DNA of 64,000 nt from Clostridia bacterium (GCA_017468085.1 JAFUJR010000034.1:146081-210080); one strand, 5' to 3'; numbered from the stretch's first letter, positions 1 to 7,478 are shown. Notes: generated from the sequence alone by a model not told the origin. A program made the numbers and translations.

Positions 1-1
1 T

Positions 2-28
2 TTCCGCGACGTCATGGCAAAGGAATGA
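2..28 (+). CDS. C-terminal end of an upstream gene, possibly scpB (partial)
   Basis: An open frame enters from the left edge and reads FRDVMAKE before a TGA that overlaps the next start as ATGA. Eight residues cannot identify a protein. The inference of ScpB comes only from the common Clostridia order scpA-scpB-dacB/F-rluB. The overlap indicates translational coupling to the following carboxypeptidase gene. Confidence 0.3.
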   Translation, partial: FRDVMAKE

Positions 29-1065
29 AGCGTAAACTTTTAAAAACATCATTATTTGGGGTGCTTTTTGTTCTTACAGTAAGTATTCCACGTCCTATTA
101 AAAACATTTGCGGCGTTGCAGATGAAAAAATACCCTACTCGCAAGCCGAATGCGTTATGGAATTAAACAGTCGTCGCATTTTATACGAACATAGAGGGGA
201 GATTCGCCTACCTATGGCAAGCACAACGAAAATTGCAACGGCAATTACCGTGTTGGAAACGTGTAATAATGCCATAGACAGAAAGATTGCTATTCCACGC
301 GAAGCAGTTGGCGTAGAGGGTTCGTCAGTCTATTTAGCTGAGGGAGACGTTTATACGACAGAGGAATTGCTTTATGGACTAATGTTGCGTTCAGGAAATG
401 ACTGCGCGACGGCGCTTGCTCTGAATAGTTGCGGAAATATGCCTGCATTTTGCGCCAAAATGAACGAAACGGCAAGAAAAGCAGGGGCAGTTGCAACAAA
501 TTTTCGCAATCCGCACGGTTTACCATGTGAAAATCATTATACAACGGCGAGGGATTTGAGTTTAATTGCCTGTTACGCTCTCAAAAATCCAATTTTTCGG
601 CAAATTGTTTCTACGCAATATTATATGCCGCGCCATTGGAAAAATAAGAATAAAATGCTTGCAAGCTATGAGGGCGCAATAGGGGTGAAAACGGGCTTTA
701 CGAAGGAGGCTGGTCGGTGCTTGGTTACGGCAGCAGAGCGCGAAAACATGACGCTTGTTTGTTCTGTTTTAAATTCGCCGATGATGTATGAACGTACCGC
801 TAAGCTCTTAGACGACGCATTTTCCGCGTATTCTTATACAAAATTGCTATCAAAAGAGGAAGTATTTACGATTAGCAACGGAAAACGTACCCTAAAAGCG
901 TGCGCGCGTGGGGATTTCTATTATCCGCTCATGCAAGACGAAGAACAAGGCGTGGAAATATGCATTTCGCCTATAAACGATAGTACGGATAGGGAAATTG
1001 TCGGTCAAATTCAAATATACCTTGCAAAACGGTTGCTTTTTTCTGCGAATTTATATAAACTATAA
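25..1065 (+). CDS. dacB: D-alanyl-D-alanine carboxypeptidase (peptidase S11 family)
   Basis: Penicillin-binding protein that trims the terminal D-Ala from peptidoglycan stem peptides outside the membrane. A basic N-terminus and a hydrophobic stretch at residues 8-21 form a signal peptide. The three catalytic motifs are present: SxxK as STTK (Ser66, Lys69), SGN (123-125) and KTG (222-224). The length of 346 residues fits a low-molecular-weight S11 enzyme. The start overlaps the stop of the upstream frame (ATGA), with AAAGGA lying directly against the ATG, so translation is probably coupled. It is followed 33 bp later by rluB. Whether it acts in vegetative growth (DacA type) or in sporulation (DacB/DacF type) cannot be decided from sequence; the synteny favours the sporulation type. 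Confidence 0.9.
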   Translation: MKRKLLKTSLFGVLFVLTVSIPRPIKNICGVADEKIPYSQAECVMELNSRRILYEHRGEIRLPMASTTKIATAITVLETCNNAIDRKIAIPREAVGVEGSSVYLAEGDVYTTEELLYGLMLRSGNDCATALALNSCGNMPAFCAKMNETARKAGAVATNFRNPHGLPCENHYTTARDLSLIACYALKNPIFRQIVSTQYYMPRHWKNKNKMLASYEGAIGVKTGFTKEAGRCLVTAAERENMTLVCSVLNSPMMYERTAKLLDDAFSAYSYTKLLSKEEVFTISNGKRTLKACARGDFYYPLMQDEEQGVEICISPINDSTDREIVGQIQIYLAKRLLFSANLYKL

Positions 1066-1098
1066 AGGAATATAAACGAACGGAGAAAGCAGAAAATT

Positions 1099-1803
1099 AT
1101 GCGTATAAACAAGTTCTTGGCGGAAAAAGGTATCGCAAGCCGTCGTCATGCGGACGAAATGATTTCCGCGGGCAGAGTAAAGATAAACGGACAGATCGCT
1201 ACGCTTGGGGCAAGCGTGGAAGAGGGTGATGAGGTCATGGTGGACGACGTAATCGTTTCCATGGAAGAAACCAAGCTCGAATATTATATTATGAACAAAC
1301 CTAAGGGGGTCGTTTGTACCGTTTCCGACGATAGAGGCAGAAAAACGGTCATGGATTTATTGCCTGAGAGCGTTGGCAGAGTTTTCCCCGTTGGTCGTTT
1401 GGATTACGCTACCGAGGGCTTATTGATTATGACAAACGACGGCGATTTGGCGTTTCGTTTAACTCATCCCACGGCGGAAATTCCCAAGACGTATATGGCG
1501 AGAATAGAGGGCACTCTCACCGAAAAAGACCTCAATCCCATTCGTTCGGGCGTGGAACTGGACGGCGTATTGACGAAAAAGTGCAAGGCGCACATCGTTG
1601 AAACGAATAAGGCGTACACGAAAGTTCACGTTACGATTACGGAGGGCAGAAACCGTCAGGTTCGCCGTATGTTCGAGGCAATCGGTAGAAACGTAGAATT
1701 TTTAAAGCGCGTCAGCATTGGACAACTTAAATTGAAAGGACTTGACCGCGGTGAGATTCGCGAATTAACCGAAATGGAAATCGCCTATTTGAAAGGACTG
1801 TAA
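1099..1803 (+). CDS. rluB: 23S rRNA pseudouridine synthase, RluB/RsuA family
   Basis: Converts a specific uridine of ribosomal RNA to pseudouridine. An S4 RNA-binding domain occupies residues 1-47 (MRINKFLAEKGIASRRHADE start). The catalytic domain carries GRLDYATEGLL with the catalytic Asp102. The 234-residue length is typical. The start is supported by a GGAGAAAG ribosome binding site at 1082-1089. A strong hairpin terminator follows. The family assignment is firm; the exact target position (RluB-type helix 89 versus 16S RsuA-type) is inferred from the synteny with dacB. Confidence 0.93.
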   Translation: MRINKFLAEKGIASRRHADEMISAGRVKINGQIATLGASVEEGDEVMVDDVIVSMEETKLEYYIMNKPKGVVCTVSDDRGRKTVMDLLPESVGRVFPVGRLDYATEGLLIMTNDGDLAFRLTHPTAEIPKTYMARIEGTLTEKDLNPIRSGVELDGVLTKKCKAHIVETNKAYTKVHVTITEGRNRQVRRMFEAIGRNVEFLKRVSIGQLKLKGLDRGEIRELTEMEIAYLKGL

Positions 1804-1810
1804 AAATAAT

Positions 1811-1840
1811 CCCCGAAGTTTGCGCTTCGGGGATTTCTTT
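1811..1840. terminator. Bidirectional rho-independent terminator between rluB and lexA
   Basis: Stem CCCCGAAG (1811-1818) pairs with CTTCGGGG (1825-1832) over a 6-nt loop. A T-rich run follows on the plus strand, and on the minus strand the stem is followed by ATTATTTTTA. It serves both convergent genes. Confidence 0.9.
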
Positions 1841-1854
1841 GTGTATTCTTCAAA

Positions 1855-2451
1855 TTAAGAGCGGTAATTGCGCATTAAGCCGACGACTTTACCGAGAATG
1901 GAAACTTCTCCGTCGTTAAAAATCATATCGGACAACGCCTCGTTTTCGGGGTGTAAAATGATTTGTCCATGCTTGCGATAAAAACGCTTTACGGTTGCAG
2001 AATCTTCCACCATAGCAACAACGATTTCACCGTTTTCGGCAGTATTTTGTCGGCGAACGATAATTTTATCGCCGTTCATAATGCCTGCGTCGATCATCGA
2101 CGTTCCTTCAACGCGAAGCATAAACAATTCCTCGCCTTTAAATTCACCGACGGGAAAAGTGTAGTAATCCTCGTAATTTTCATAGGCAAAAATCGGTTGA
2201 CCTGCGGTAACAGTACCGATAAGAGGAATGCTTACGCCTGAGCTTTTGCTGAACGTAACCGAACGTTTTTTATTCGTGGCTTTGGTCAAATAACCCTTGT
2301 CTTGCAATTTTGCCAAATAGCTGTGTACGGTTGCCGTGGATTTTATGCCACATTCCTTGGCGATTTCGCGTACGGAGGGGGTGTAACCGTTCTCTTCCGT
2401 AAACTTGCGGATATAATCCATCACTTTCGTCAACTTTTCTTCTGTAACCAT
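1855..2451 (-). CDS. lexA: LexA SOS repressor
   Basis: Transcriptional repressor of the DNA damage response that cleaves itself when RecA is activated. A winged helix-turn-helix spans residues 1-65 and an S24 autoproteolytic domain spans about 75-198. The scissile Ala83-Gly84 bond lies in GTVTAGQP, and the Ser118 (GTSMI) and Lys155 (ATVKRF) pair is present. The 198 residues match the family. The gene has its own promoter with an SOS-like box in the intergenic region shared with the divergent Cys-rich gene, which fits autoregulation. Confidence 0.96.
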   Translation of the reverse strand: MVTEEKLTKVMDYIRKFTEENGYTPSVREIAKECGIKSTATVHSYLAKLQDKGYLTKATNKKRSVTFSKSSGVSIPLIGTVTAGQPIFAYENYEDYYTFPVGEFKGEELFMLRVEGTSMIDAGIMNGDKIIVRRQNTAENGEIVVAMVEDSATVKRFYRKHGQIILHPENEALSDMIFNDGEVSILGKVVGLMRNYRS

Positions 2452-2481
2452 AAACGCCTCGCTTTTTTAGATTGCAACCCC

Positions 2482-2510
2482 ATTATAGCATACTTTTTCA
2501 TAAAAAGCAA
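2482..2510 (-). promoter_or_regulatory. lexA promoter
   Basis: On the minus strand: -35 TTGCTT (2505-2510), 17-bp spacer, extended -10 TGCTATAAT with its hexamer at 2482-2487. The upstream end of the -35 overlaps the putative LexA box. Confidence 0.8.
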
Positions 2511-2520
2511 ACAAATGTTT
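2509..2520. promoter_or_regulatory. Putative LexA operator (SOS box)
   Basis: AAACAAATGTTT has the form of the Gram-positive SOS box (GAAC-N4-GTTC, with A/T at the outer positions). It overlaps the lexA -35 and lies 21 bp upstream of the -35 of the divergent small gene. Two positions deviate from the strict B. subtilis consensus. Confidence 0.6.
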
Positions 2521-2541
2521 AAAATATTTTTAATTAAATGC

Positions 2542-2569
2542 TTGATTTTTTTATTTTTTTTGCTATAAT
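2542..2569 (+). promoter_or_regulatory. Promoter of the small Cys-rich gene
   Basis: -35 TTGATT (2542-2547), 16-bp spacer, extended -10 TGCTATAAT with its hexamer at 2564-2569. Confidence 0.75.
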
Positions 2570-2596
2570 AGTAAAAAAGAGGAAAAGGAGAGAGGT

Positions 2597-2785
2597 ATGG
2601 AGAGAAGAATTGGCGGAGAGTGCGTTCTGTACGATAGAATTTGTACGGGATGTTTAGAGTGCGATATGTGCGACCTCGATCCCAACAAGGTTTGCGATAA
2701 TTGCGGTAAGTGCATCGAGATGAACGACGTAGCTTCCATTAAAATCGATAAAATTTATATGAACCCGGATGAATATAAGGAATAA
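2597..2785 (+). CDS. Small cysteine-rich protein of unknown function
   Basis: A 62-residue protein with eight cysteines at 9, 16, 19, 22, 25, 33, 36 and 39. They form a CxxCxxCxxC block, a 7-residue gap and a CxxCxxC block. This pattern suggests a zinc- or iron-sulphur-binding knuckle, but it lacks the CxxCxxCxxxCP signature of bacterial ferredoxins. No membrane segment or signal peptide is visible. A strong ribosome binding site (AAGGAG within GGAAAAGGAGAGAGG), a good promoter and a terminator show that it is a real single-gene unit. It is divergent from lexA across a putative LexA box, so it may respond to DNA damage. I do not recognise the family with certainty. Confidence 0.75.
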   Translation: MERRIGGECVLYDRICTGCLECDMCDLDPNKVCDNCGKCIEMNDVASIKIDKIYMNPDEYKE

Positions 2786-2789
2786 CGAG

Positions 2790-2812
2790 AACAGGCGGAA
2801 ACGCCTGTTTTT
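2790..2812 (+). terminator. Rho-independent terminator after the Cys-rich gene
   Basis: Stem AACAGGCG (2790-2797), GAAA tetraloop, CGCCTGTT (2802-2809), then TTT. Confidence 0.85.
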
Positions 2813-2831
2813 GCAAATATAGGTACGTAAA

Positions 2832-3377
2832 ATGAACGTGAACGTAGATATATCGAAAACAATTTTAAAAACGGATAGATTGATATTAAGGCCTTGGACT
2901 TTAAACGATTTAGACGATTTTTACGAATACGCCAAAGTAGACGGCGTAGGGCAAATGGCAGGATGGCTGCCACATACAGACAAAGAACAGTCGTTGTCTA
3001 TATTAAAAAGATTTATCGAGCAGAAAAAGACGTTTGCGCTCGAATTCAACGGTAAGGCCATCGGTTCTTTAGGAATTGAAGCATATAACGAGGCGGAGCT
3101 TCCCGAATTTCAAGAAAAGAAAGGGCGGGAGCTCGGTTTCGTGCTGTCGAAAGCATATTGGGGACAAGGCTTGATGCCCGAAGCTGTCCTTGCCGTAATA
3201 AAATACTGTTTTGACGAATTAAAATTGGATTTTTTGGCGTGCGGACATTTTACGGACAATTCGCAATCCCTGCGCGTACAAGAAAAGTGCGGTTTTAAGC
3301 ATTACAAACTTATCAAATACGAAACGCGTTACGGTATCGTAAAAGATTGCTGGCTTTCAATATTGGAAAATAACTGA
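2832..3377 (+). CDS. GNAT-family N-acetyltransferase (RimJ/RimL-like)
   Basis: Predicted acetyl-CoA-dependent acetyltransferase of 181 residues. The N-terminal ILKTDRLILRPWTLNDLDDF is typical of the RimJ/RimL-type (Acetyltransf_3) subgroup. The acetyl-CoA pyrophosphate loop is visible in LSKAYWGQGLMPEA, and a C-terminal NxxSxRVxEKxGF motif (NSQSLRVQEKCGF) closes the fold. The substrate cannot be inferred: it may be a protein N-terminus, an antibiotic or a small molecule. The ribosome binding site is weak (AGG 9 nt upstream). It lies 17 bp upstream of the nucleoside phosphorylase gene and probably shares its transcript. Confidence 0.85.
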   Translation: MNVNVDISKTILKTDRLILRPWTLNDLDDFYEYAKVDGVGQMAGWLPHTDKEQSLSILKRFIEQKKTFALEFNGKAIGSLGIEAYNEAELPEFQEKKGRELGFVLSKAYWGQGLMPEAVLAVIKYCFDELKLDFLACGHFTDNSQSLRVQEKCGFKHYKLIKYETRYGIVKDCWLSILENN

Positions 3378-3394
3378 GGGATGGAGTAAACGAG

Positions 3395-4162
3395 ATGTTG
3401 CAAAAACGGGACTATCCTATACTTGAATTTGATTGTGATAGCGAGGCAATTATTCACCCCGAGTATTTACAAAAAAAGTATGGTGTTTTGCCTTATGATA
3501 CGTTGGTGATTACTTTTTTTAAAGAAGTGATCGATCAGTTGCTTAATGAAAACAAAATAGAGCACTGCCTAACAGTACATGGCGAAAATGATTTGGATGT
3601 GTATGTTTTTAAGGATGCTAACGTCTATTTATTACACGGATGCGTCGGTTGCCCGGCTTGCTGTGGATTTTTGGAAGATTTAATTGGACTTGGCATAAAG
3701 AAAGTTATGTTTTGCGGTGGCGGTGGCGTGCTGGATTCCAATATGCAAGTAGGTGAACTTTTAGTGGTCGAGGGTTCGATTCGCGACGAAGGTTTTTCTT
3801 ACCACTACGTAGAACCTTCAAGAATTATTTATTCGGAAAAAGAAACGCGTGATAAGATTTGCGGCTACTTAAACGAGAAGAATTTGCCTTATATCGAGGG
3901 GTTAACTTGGACCACGGACGCTATTTATCGTGAAACGAGAGATAAAATTATCGCCAGAAAAGCAGAAGGGGCGAAAATTGTAGAGATGGAACAGTCCGGC
4001 TGTATTGCGGTTGCTCAATTTAGGAAGATAAAATATGGGGCAATTATTTATGCAGGCGACGACGTTTCCCAAAACGTTTGGGCAGATCGTGGATGGCACA
4101 CTCGAAAAAGCATACGATATAATTTAGTGGAAATATGTAAAGATTTAGTAAAAAGTCTTTAA
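3395..4162 (+). CDS. Nucleoside phosphorylase, PNP/UDP family
   Basis: Predicted phosphorolysis of a purine or pyrimidine nucleoside to base and pentose-1-phosphate. The glycine-rich GIKKVMFCGGGGVLD corresponds to the phosphate/ribose-binding strand of the family, GELLVVEGSIRDEG to the following loop, and IVEMEQSGCIAVAQ to the VEMExAAL-type substrate motif. The protein has 255 residues, as usual. The ribosome binding site GGAG lies 8 nt before the ATG. A Cys cluster in LLHGCVGCPACCGFLED is unusual for the family. The substrate preference (uridine-type or purine-type) is not resolved. Confidence 0.82.
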   Translation: MLQKRDYPILEFDCDSEAIIHPEYLQKKYGVLPYDTLVITFFKEVIDQLLNENKIEHCLTVHGENDLDVYVFKDANVYLLHGCVGCPACCGFLEDLIGLGIKKVMFCGGGGVLDSNMQVGELLVVEGSIRDEGFSYHYVEPSRIIYSEKETRDKICGYLNEKNLPYIEGLTWTTDAIYRETRDKIIARKAEGAKIVEMEQSGCIAVAQFRKIKYGAIIYAGDDVSQNVWADRGWHTRKSIRYNLVEICKDLVKSL

Positions 4163-4167
4163 AAAAC

Positions 4168-4195
4168 AGGCGTTTGCAATCAGCAAACGCCTAAC
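4168..4195. terminator. Terminator between convergent genes
   Basis: Stem AGGCGTTTGC (4168-4177) pairs with GCAAACGCCT (4183-4192) over the loop AATCA. The T run is short on the plus strand (AACTTTATTT) and is supplied by AAAAAA (4161-4166) on the minus strand, so it probably acts in both directions. Confidence 0.8.
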
Positions 4196-4200
4196 TTTAT

Positions 4201-4425
4201 TTAAACAACTATTTTAAATTTTTGCGAGCCGTCTTCTTCCACTTCCAAAAGAACAAACGAGCCGTAAAGTTTTTTATATTTTTTTAGTGTACGAATCATA
4301 TCGCGTACAACTTTTTTCGTAAGTTTTTCTTTGTCTAACGGCAAAAATTGCGTAAAGAAAGATAATGCTGATAAAGGAAGATTGATTTTTCGTTCCTTAT
4401 TCTTTGAAATAAAAATGATTTTCAT
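4201..4425 (-). CDS. Small protein resembling the C-terminal domain of its upstream neighbour
   Basis: A 74-residue soluble protein without a recognisable catalytic motif. Its start overlaps the stop of the XRE regulator gene (ATGA), so the two are translationally coupled. The pattern KIIFISKNKERKINLPLSAL and the closing LLEVEEDGSQKFKIVV parallel VLKIRVLDGKDTVNLNLPVAL and ILEVDSEDGEHVEIYIE in the neighbour. It therefore looks like a stand-alone copy of the beta-rich SHOCT-like C-terminal domain seen in many Firmicutes regulators. It may form a mixed complex with the regulator; this is inference. Confidence 0.7.
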   Translation of the reverse strand: MKIIFISKNKERKINLPLSALSFFTQFLPLDKEKLTKKVVRDMIRTLKKYKKLYGSFVLLEVEEDGSQKFKIVV

Positions 4426-4910
4426 TCTATATAAATTTCCACGTGTTCGCCGTCTTCGGAGTCAACTTCCAATATTTTGCCGAATACGCCAAGAGAGACC
4501 AACTCTAACATTTTATTAAAATCAATAGAAGAAAAAATATTCTTTTTACCATTGAAAGATAAGGAATCAGATAGGGTGCCGCATTTTAAAAGCATTTCTA
4601 TAAGCGCGACGGGCAAATTAAGATTTACCGTATCTTTTCCGTCTAAAACGCGAATTTTCAAAACCTTTCCCGTTTCCTTTTCATTTTCTGAAAGCGTTGT
4701 GGCGGGTTCGGCGCCATCATCCAAAAGTTTATCTACACTAACGCCAAAAACACGGGCGAGCGGTTTCAATAACGTAATGTCTGGGCAAGAAATGTCGTTT
4801 TCCCATTTTGAAACTGCTTGAGGGGAAACACCGCAGATTTCCGAAAGCTGTTCTTGTGTAATGCCTTTTTCTTTTCGGTAATAGGCAATATTTTGACCGA
4901 TTGTTTTCAT
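4422..4910 (-). CDS. XRE-family regulator with a SHOCT-like C-terminal domain
   Basis: DNA-binding regulator. An XRE-type helix-turn-helix occupies residues 1-60 (IGQNIAYYRKEKGITQEQLS, then SPQAVSKWENDISCPDITLL). A linker leads to a C-terminal domain from about residue 80 (KVLKIRVLDGKDTVNLNLPV) that resembles the dimerisation domain found in YvlB/LiaX-like Firmicutes proteins. The start is placed four codons inside the longest frame because GGAGG lies 5 nt upstream of this ATG and would otherwise be coding. It has its own promoter and is coupled to the 74-residue partner gene. The regulated genes are not visible; autoregulation is likely. Confidence 0.85.
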   Translation of the reverse strand: MKTIGQNIAYYRKEKGITQEQLSEICGVSPQAVSKWENDISCPDITLLKPLARVFGVSVDKLLDDGAEPATTLSENEKETGKVLKIRVLDGKDTVNLNLPVALIEMLLKCGTLSDSLSFNGKKNIFSSIDFNKMLELVSLGVFGKILEVDSEDGEHVEIYIE

Positions 4911-4936
4911 AAGTACCTCCAAAGTTTGATGAGTAC

Positions 4937-4966
4937 ATTATAACGAAAGTTGCCTTAAAAAACCAA
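4937..4966 (-). promoter_or_regulatory. Promoter of the XRE regulator gene
   Basis: Minus strand: -35 TTGGTT (4961-4966), 18-bp spacer, -10 TATAAT (4937-4942). Confidence 0.7.
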
Positions 4967-4967
4967 T

Positions 4968-4999
4968 AACCAACGGTTGTTTTTACTAAACCATTGGTT
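4968..4999 (-). terminator. Hairpin after hflX, probable terminator
   Basis: On the minus strand AACCAATGG pairs with CCGTTGGTT (one wobble pair) over a 14-nt loop and is followed by ATTGGTTTTTT. The same T run contains the -35 of the next gene, so termination and initiation elements overlap. Confidence 0.5.
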
Positions 5000-5008
5000 G
5001 TTTTTTCT

Positions 5009-6262
5009 TTAATTCGAGCTTTTGAATACGATAAATTCCGTAAACATTTCAGCGTAGCGTGCAGGCAAGATTGCATCGATTTTCACGCCGTCGTCGGTAA
5101 ATTGAATATTCCGTTCCGTGATATAAGATTTAATAGCTTGATAGGCGTTCATTTGTACATACGGCACGAAAAGGGCGCAAAAGAGGAATTCTTCACGGAA
5201 TTTTTGTAAAATTGCCCGTTTTAGTTTCTCAATGCCGAGATTTTCCTTTGCGGAAATGGCGATGCTTCCGTAAGGCAAAATCGAATGGTCGGCTATCTCT
5301 TCACTCTTGTTCATAACAAGCAGATAGGGGGAGCCAAAATTCATTTCCTCGAGAGTTGCAAGCGTAGTTTTCATTTGCATATCGAATTCGCCCGTCGCGT
5401 CACAGACGATCAACGCCAAATCACAATGCAGAGCGCTTTCTAAAGTGGATTTAAAAGCCTCAATTAAGTTGTGGGGCAAATCTTGCAAAAAACCTACCGT
5501 ATCGACAAGCAAAAACTCCACGCCGTCAATTTCAAACTTTCTCGCCGTCGGGTCAAGAGTGGCAAATAGCTCGTTTTTTACGTAGACGTCGGAGTTTGTC
5601 AAGAGGTTCATCAAGGTGGATTTTCCCGTGTTGGTATAACCCACCAAGGCTATTGTTTTCACGTTATCGCGTTTTCTGCGCGCCGTTTGCAAAGAACGTC
5701 GCTTTTCCGTTTCTTTTAAGCGACTTTCAAGATATTGAATCCGCTTTCGGATATATCTTCTGTCCGTTTCCAGCTTTGTTTCGCCGGGGCCACGCGTACC
5801 GACGCCTCCACCGAGACGAGAGAGGGCTTCGCCTTTGCCTTTCAGCCTTGGGTAGATATAGTTTAATTGCGCGAGCTCGACTTGTAATTTACCCTCGCTA
5901 CTTTGCGCGTTTTTCGCGAAAATATCCAAAATGAGCGTGGTGCGGTCAATGACCTTTTTATCGCCGAGCGCAGCGGAGATATTCAGCGTTTGGGAAGGGG
6001 AGAGCTCGCCGTTGAAAAGGACGGTGATTTCGTCCAAGCCGTCCAGTCGTTCGTTGAGTTCCTGCAACTTACCTTCGCCGATGAAAGTAGCGGCGTTGAT
6101 TTCGCGGATATTTTGATAAATCGTACCCGCGTACACCGCGCCTGCGCTTTCAATTAAATCCACAGCCTCGTCGTGTAAAATGCGGTATTTTTGCGCATTT
6201 TCATGGTGAATTGGCTGAATTATATATATTTTTTCGAGGATTTCGCTAATATTTTCGTACAT
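5009..6262 (-). CDS. hflX: Ribosome-associated GTPase HflX
   Basis: GTPase that binds the 50S subunit and splits stalled or hibernating ribosomes under stress. The N-terminal nucleotide-binding domain ends in the family signature GGVGTRGPGETKLETDRR (151-168). A helical arm follows, then the G domain with G1 GYTNTGKS (208-215), G3 DTVGF and G4 NKSE. The 417 residues are normal for the family. The start codon is 3 nt after the stop of the recombinase gene and has no strong ribosome binding site, so it is probably translated by coupling. Confidence 0.95.
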   Translation of the reverse strand: MYENISEILEKIYIIQPIHHENAQKYRILHDEAVDLIESAGAVYAGTIYQNIREINAATFIGEGKLQELNERLDGLDEITVLFNGELSPSQTLNISAALGDKKVIDRTTLILDIFAKNAQSSEGKLQVELAQLNYIYPRLKGKGEALSRLGGGVGTRGPGETKLETDRRYIRKRIQYLESRLKETEKRRSLQTARRKRDNVKTIALVGYTNTGKSTLMNLLTNSDVYVKNELFATLDPTARKFEIDGVEFLLVDTVGFLQDLPHNLIEAFKSTLESALHCDLALIVCDATGEFDMQMKTTLATLEEMNFGSPYLLVMNKSEEIADHSILPYGSIAISAKENLGIEKLKRAILQKFREEFLFCALFVPYVQMNAYQAIKSYITERNIQFTDDGVKIDAILPARYAEMFTEFIVFKSSN

Positions 6263-6265
6263 AAA

Positions 6266-7333
6266 TTAATCTTTATTTTCGCCGTTTTCTTCATCGTTGC
6301 GCAATTTTACCACGTTGGCAACGCGTTTGCGGTTTTCTTCCGTGATAGCGGCGTAATGTTTTTTGGTCGTGTTGACGTCTCGGTGGCCGAGCACGTCCGC
6401 TACGATATAAATATCGCCCGTAGAATTATAAAGGCGGGTACCGTAAGTACTGCGCAATTTATGCGGGGTAATCTTTTTGAGCGGCGTTACAAGACGGCTG
6501 TATTTCTTTACTAAAATTTCTACGGTACGCACGTTGATGCGCTTATATTGCATGGAAAGGAAAAATGCATTTTCGCCTTCGGGGACTTTCGGGTCGTTTG
6601 CTTTTTCCGCAATATATTCTTTTAAGGCGTATTTTACTTCGTCGGAGAAGTATAAAATAGCTTGATTACCGCCTTTTCTTGTAACAAGGAAGGAATTTTC
6701 GTTAAAATCAAAGCTATCGTTATCCAAACCGACAAGCTCGCTTATACGTATGCCTGTACCTAAAAAGAGGGTAATGATGGCTGTATCGCGGATTTTCGTT
6801 TTGTTATGATAACCGGTAGCGTGCTTAGATAAACCGTTTCCAGATTCCGTAACGTGAATAAGGTCGGAAACCTCGTCTGCCTCTAAACGAATAATTTCCT
6901 TGTCGTGCAGTTTTGGGGTGGCGACCTTAGCGGAATTATCCACCTCAATCATGCCTTTATTAAAGAAATACTTGAACATCGCGCGAACAGCAGATAATTT
7001 TCGCGCTTTTGCGCGTTCGTTGCAGGAAAGATATTTATCACGGAAACGATAGTGGGATAAATAACTCAAAAAAAGCTCGATATCGTGGTGATTGACCGTT
7101 TCCAGTTGTTCAAGGGTCAAATCAACCACGTCATAATTGCGGAATTTGCGTTTGCAGAGAAAATCAAAGAAGATACGCAAGTCGTAAGCATACTTCAAAC
7201 GCGTTTGACTGCTTGTGCGTGATTCTACGCCAAGGAAGTAATCGGAACAGAAAGGGGGGAGCTCGTCCAAAAGCTCGGAAATTTTCTCAAAATCCGTGAA
7301 ATTTCGTTTTGAATAATAATTATCTTTTTTCAT
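6266..7333 (-). CDS. Tyrosine recombinase, XerS-like
   Basis: Site-specific recombinase of 355 residues with an N-terminal SAM-like core-binding domain (about 25-130) and a C-terminal catalytic domain. The full catalytic set is visible: Arg196 (GTGIRISEL), Lys220 (TRKGG), His291 and Arg294 (HKLRST), His317 (LGHRD) and the nucleophile Tyr327 (KKHYAAI). It is longer than XerC/XerD (about 300) and close to the single XerS recombinase of streptococci (about 356), including the extended NKTKIRDTAII region. A role in chromosome dimer resolution is therefore inferred. It is co-transcribed with hflX. Its promoter overlaps a long inverted repeat, and the mRNA may be leaderless. Confidence 0.85.
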   Translation of the reverse strand: MKKDNYYSKRNFTDFEKISELLDELPPFCSDYFLGVESRTSSQTRLKYAYDLRIFFDFLCKRKFRNYDVVDLTLEQLETVNHHDIELFLSYLSHYRFRDKYLSCNERAKARKLSAVRAMFKYFFNKGMIEVDNSAKVATPKLHDKEIIRLEADEVSDLIHVTESGNGLSKHATGYHNKTKIRDTAIITLFLGTGIRISELVGLDNDSFDFNENSFLVTRKGGNQAILYFSDEVKYALKEYIAEKANDPKVPEGENAFFLSMQYKRINVRTVEILVKKYSRLVTPLKKITPHKLRSTYGTRLYNSTGDIYIVADVLGHRDVNTTKKHYAAITEENRKRVANVVKLRNDEENGENKD

Positions 7334-7340
7334 ACTTAAA

Positions 7341-7369
7341 ATATTACCTTATAAAAAGGAAAAAGTCAA
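7341..7369 (-). promoter_or_regulatory. Promoter of the XerS-like recombinase gene
   Basis: Minus strand: -35 TTGACT (7364-7369), 17-bp spacer, -10 TAATAT (7341-7346). Only 7 nt separate the -10 from the ATG at 7333, so the transcript would begin at or next to the start codon. Confidence 0.65.
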
Positions 7370-7400
7370 CCGTTTCATGAGATTTTCCGAAAAGTTGACT
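7364..7400. repeat. Inverted repeat over the recombinase promoter
   Basis: Arms AGTCAAC (7364-7370) and GTTGACT (7394-7400) flank 23 bp that contain TTTCATGA and TTTTCCGAAAA. One arm is the -35 box of the recombinase gene. It could be an operator or a recombinase-binding (dif-like) site. Confidence 0.6.
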
Positions 7401-7446
7401 AAGGATTAGGGAAAAAATTAATTTCGTGAAAATGGGGTTGAAAAAG

Positions 7447-7478
7447 TTGTCCACAAAATCGCGCCTTCGTGTGGAAAA
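7447..7478. other. Two DnaA-box-like 9-mers in inverted orientation
   Basis: TTGTCCACA (7447-7455) and TGTGGAAAA (7470-7478, reverse TTTTCCACA) each differ by one base from TTATCCACA. They lie in the gene-free region 7334-7676, which I find otherwise non-coding: the longest frame there has no ribosome binding site and no recognisable protein. Confidence 0.4.
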
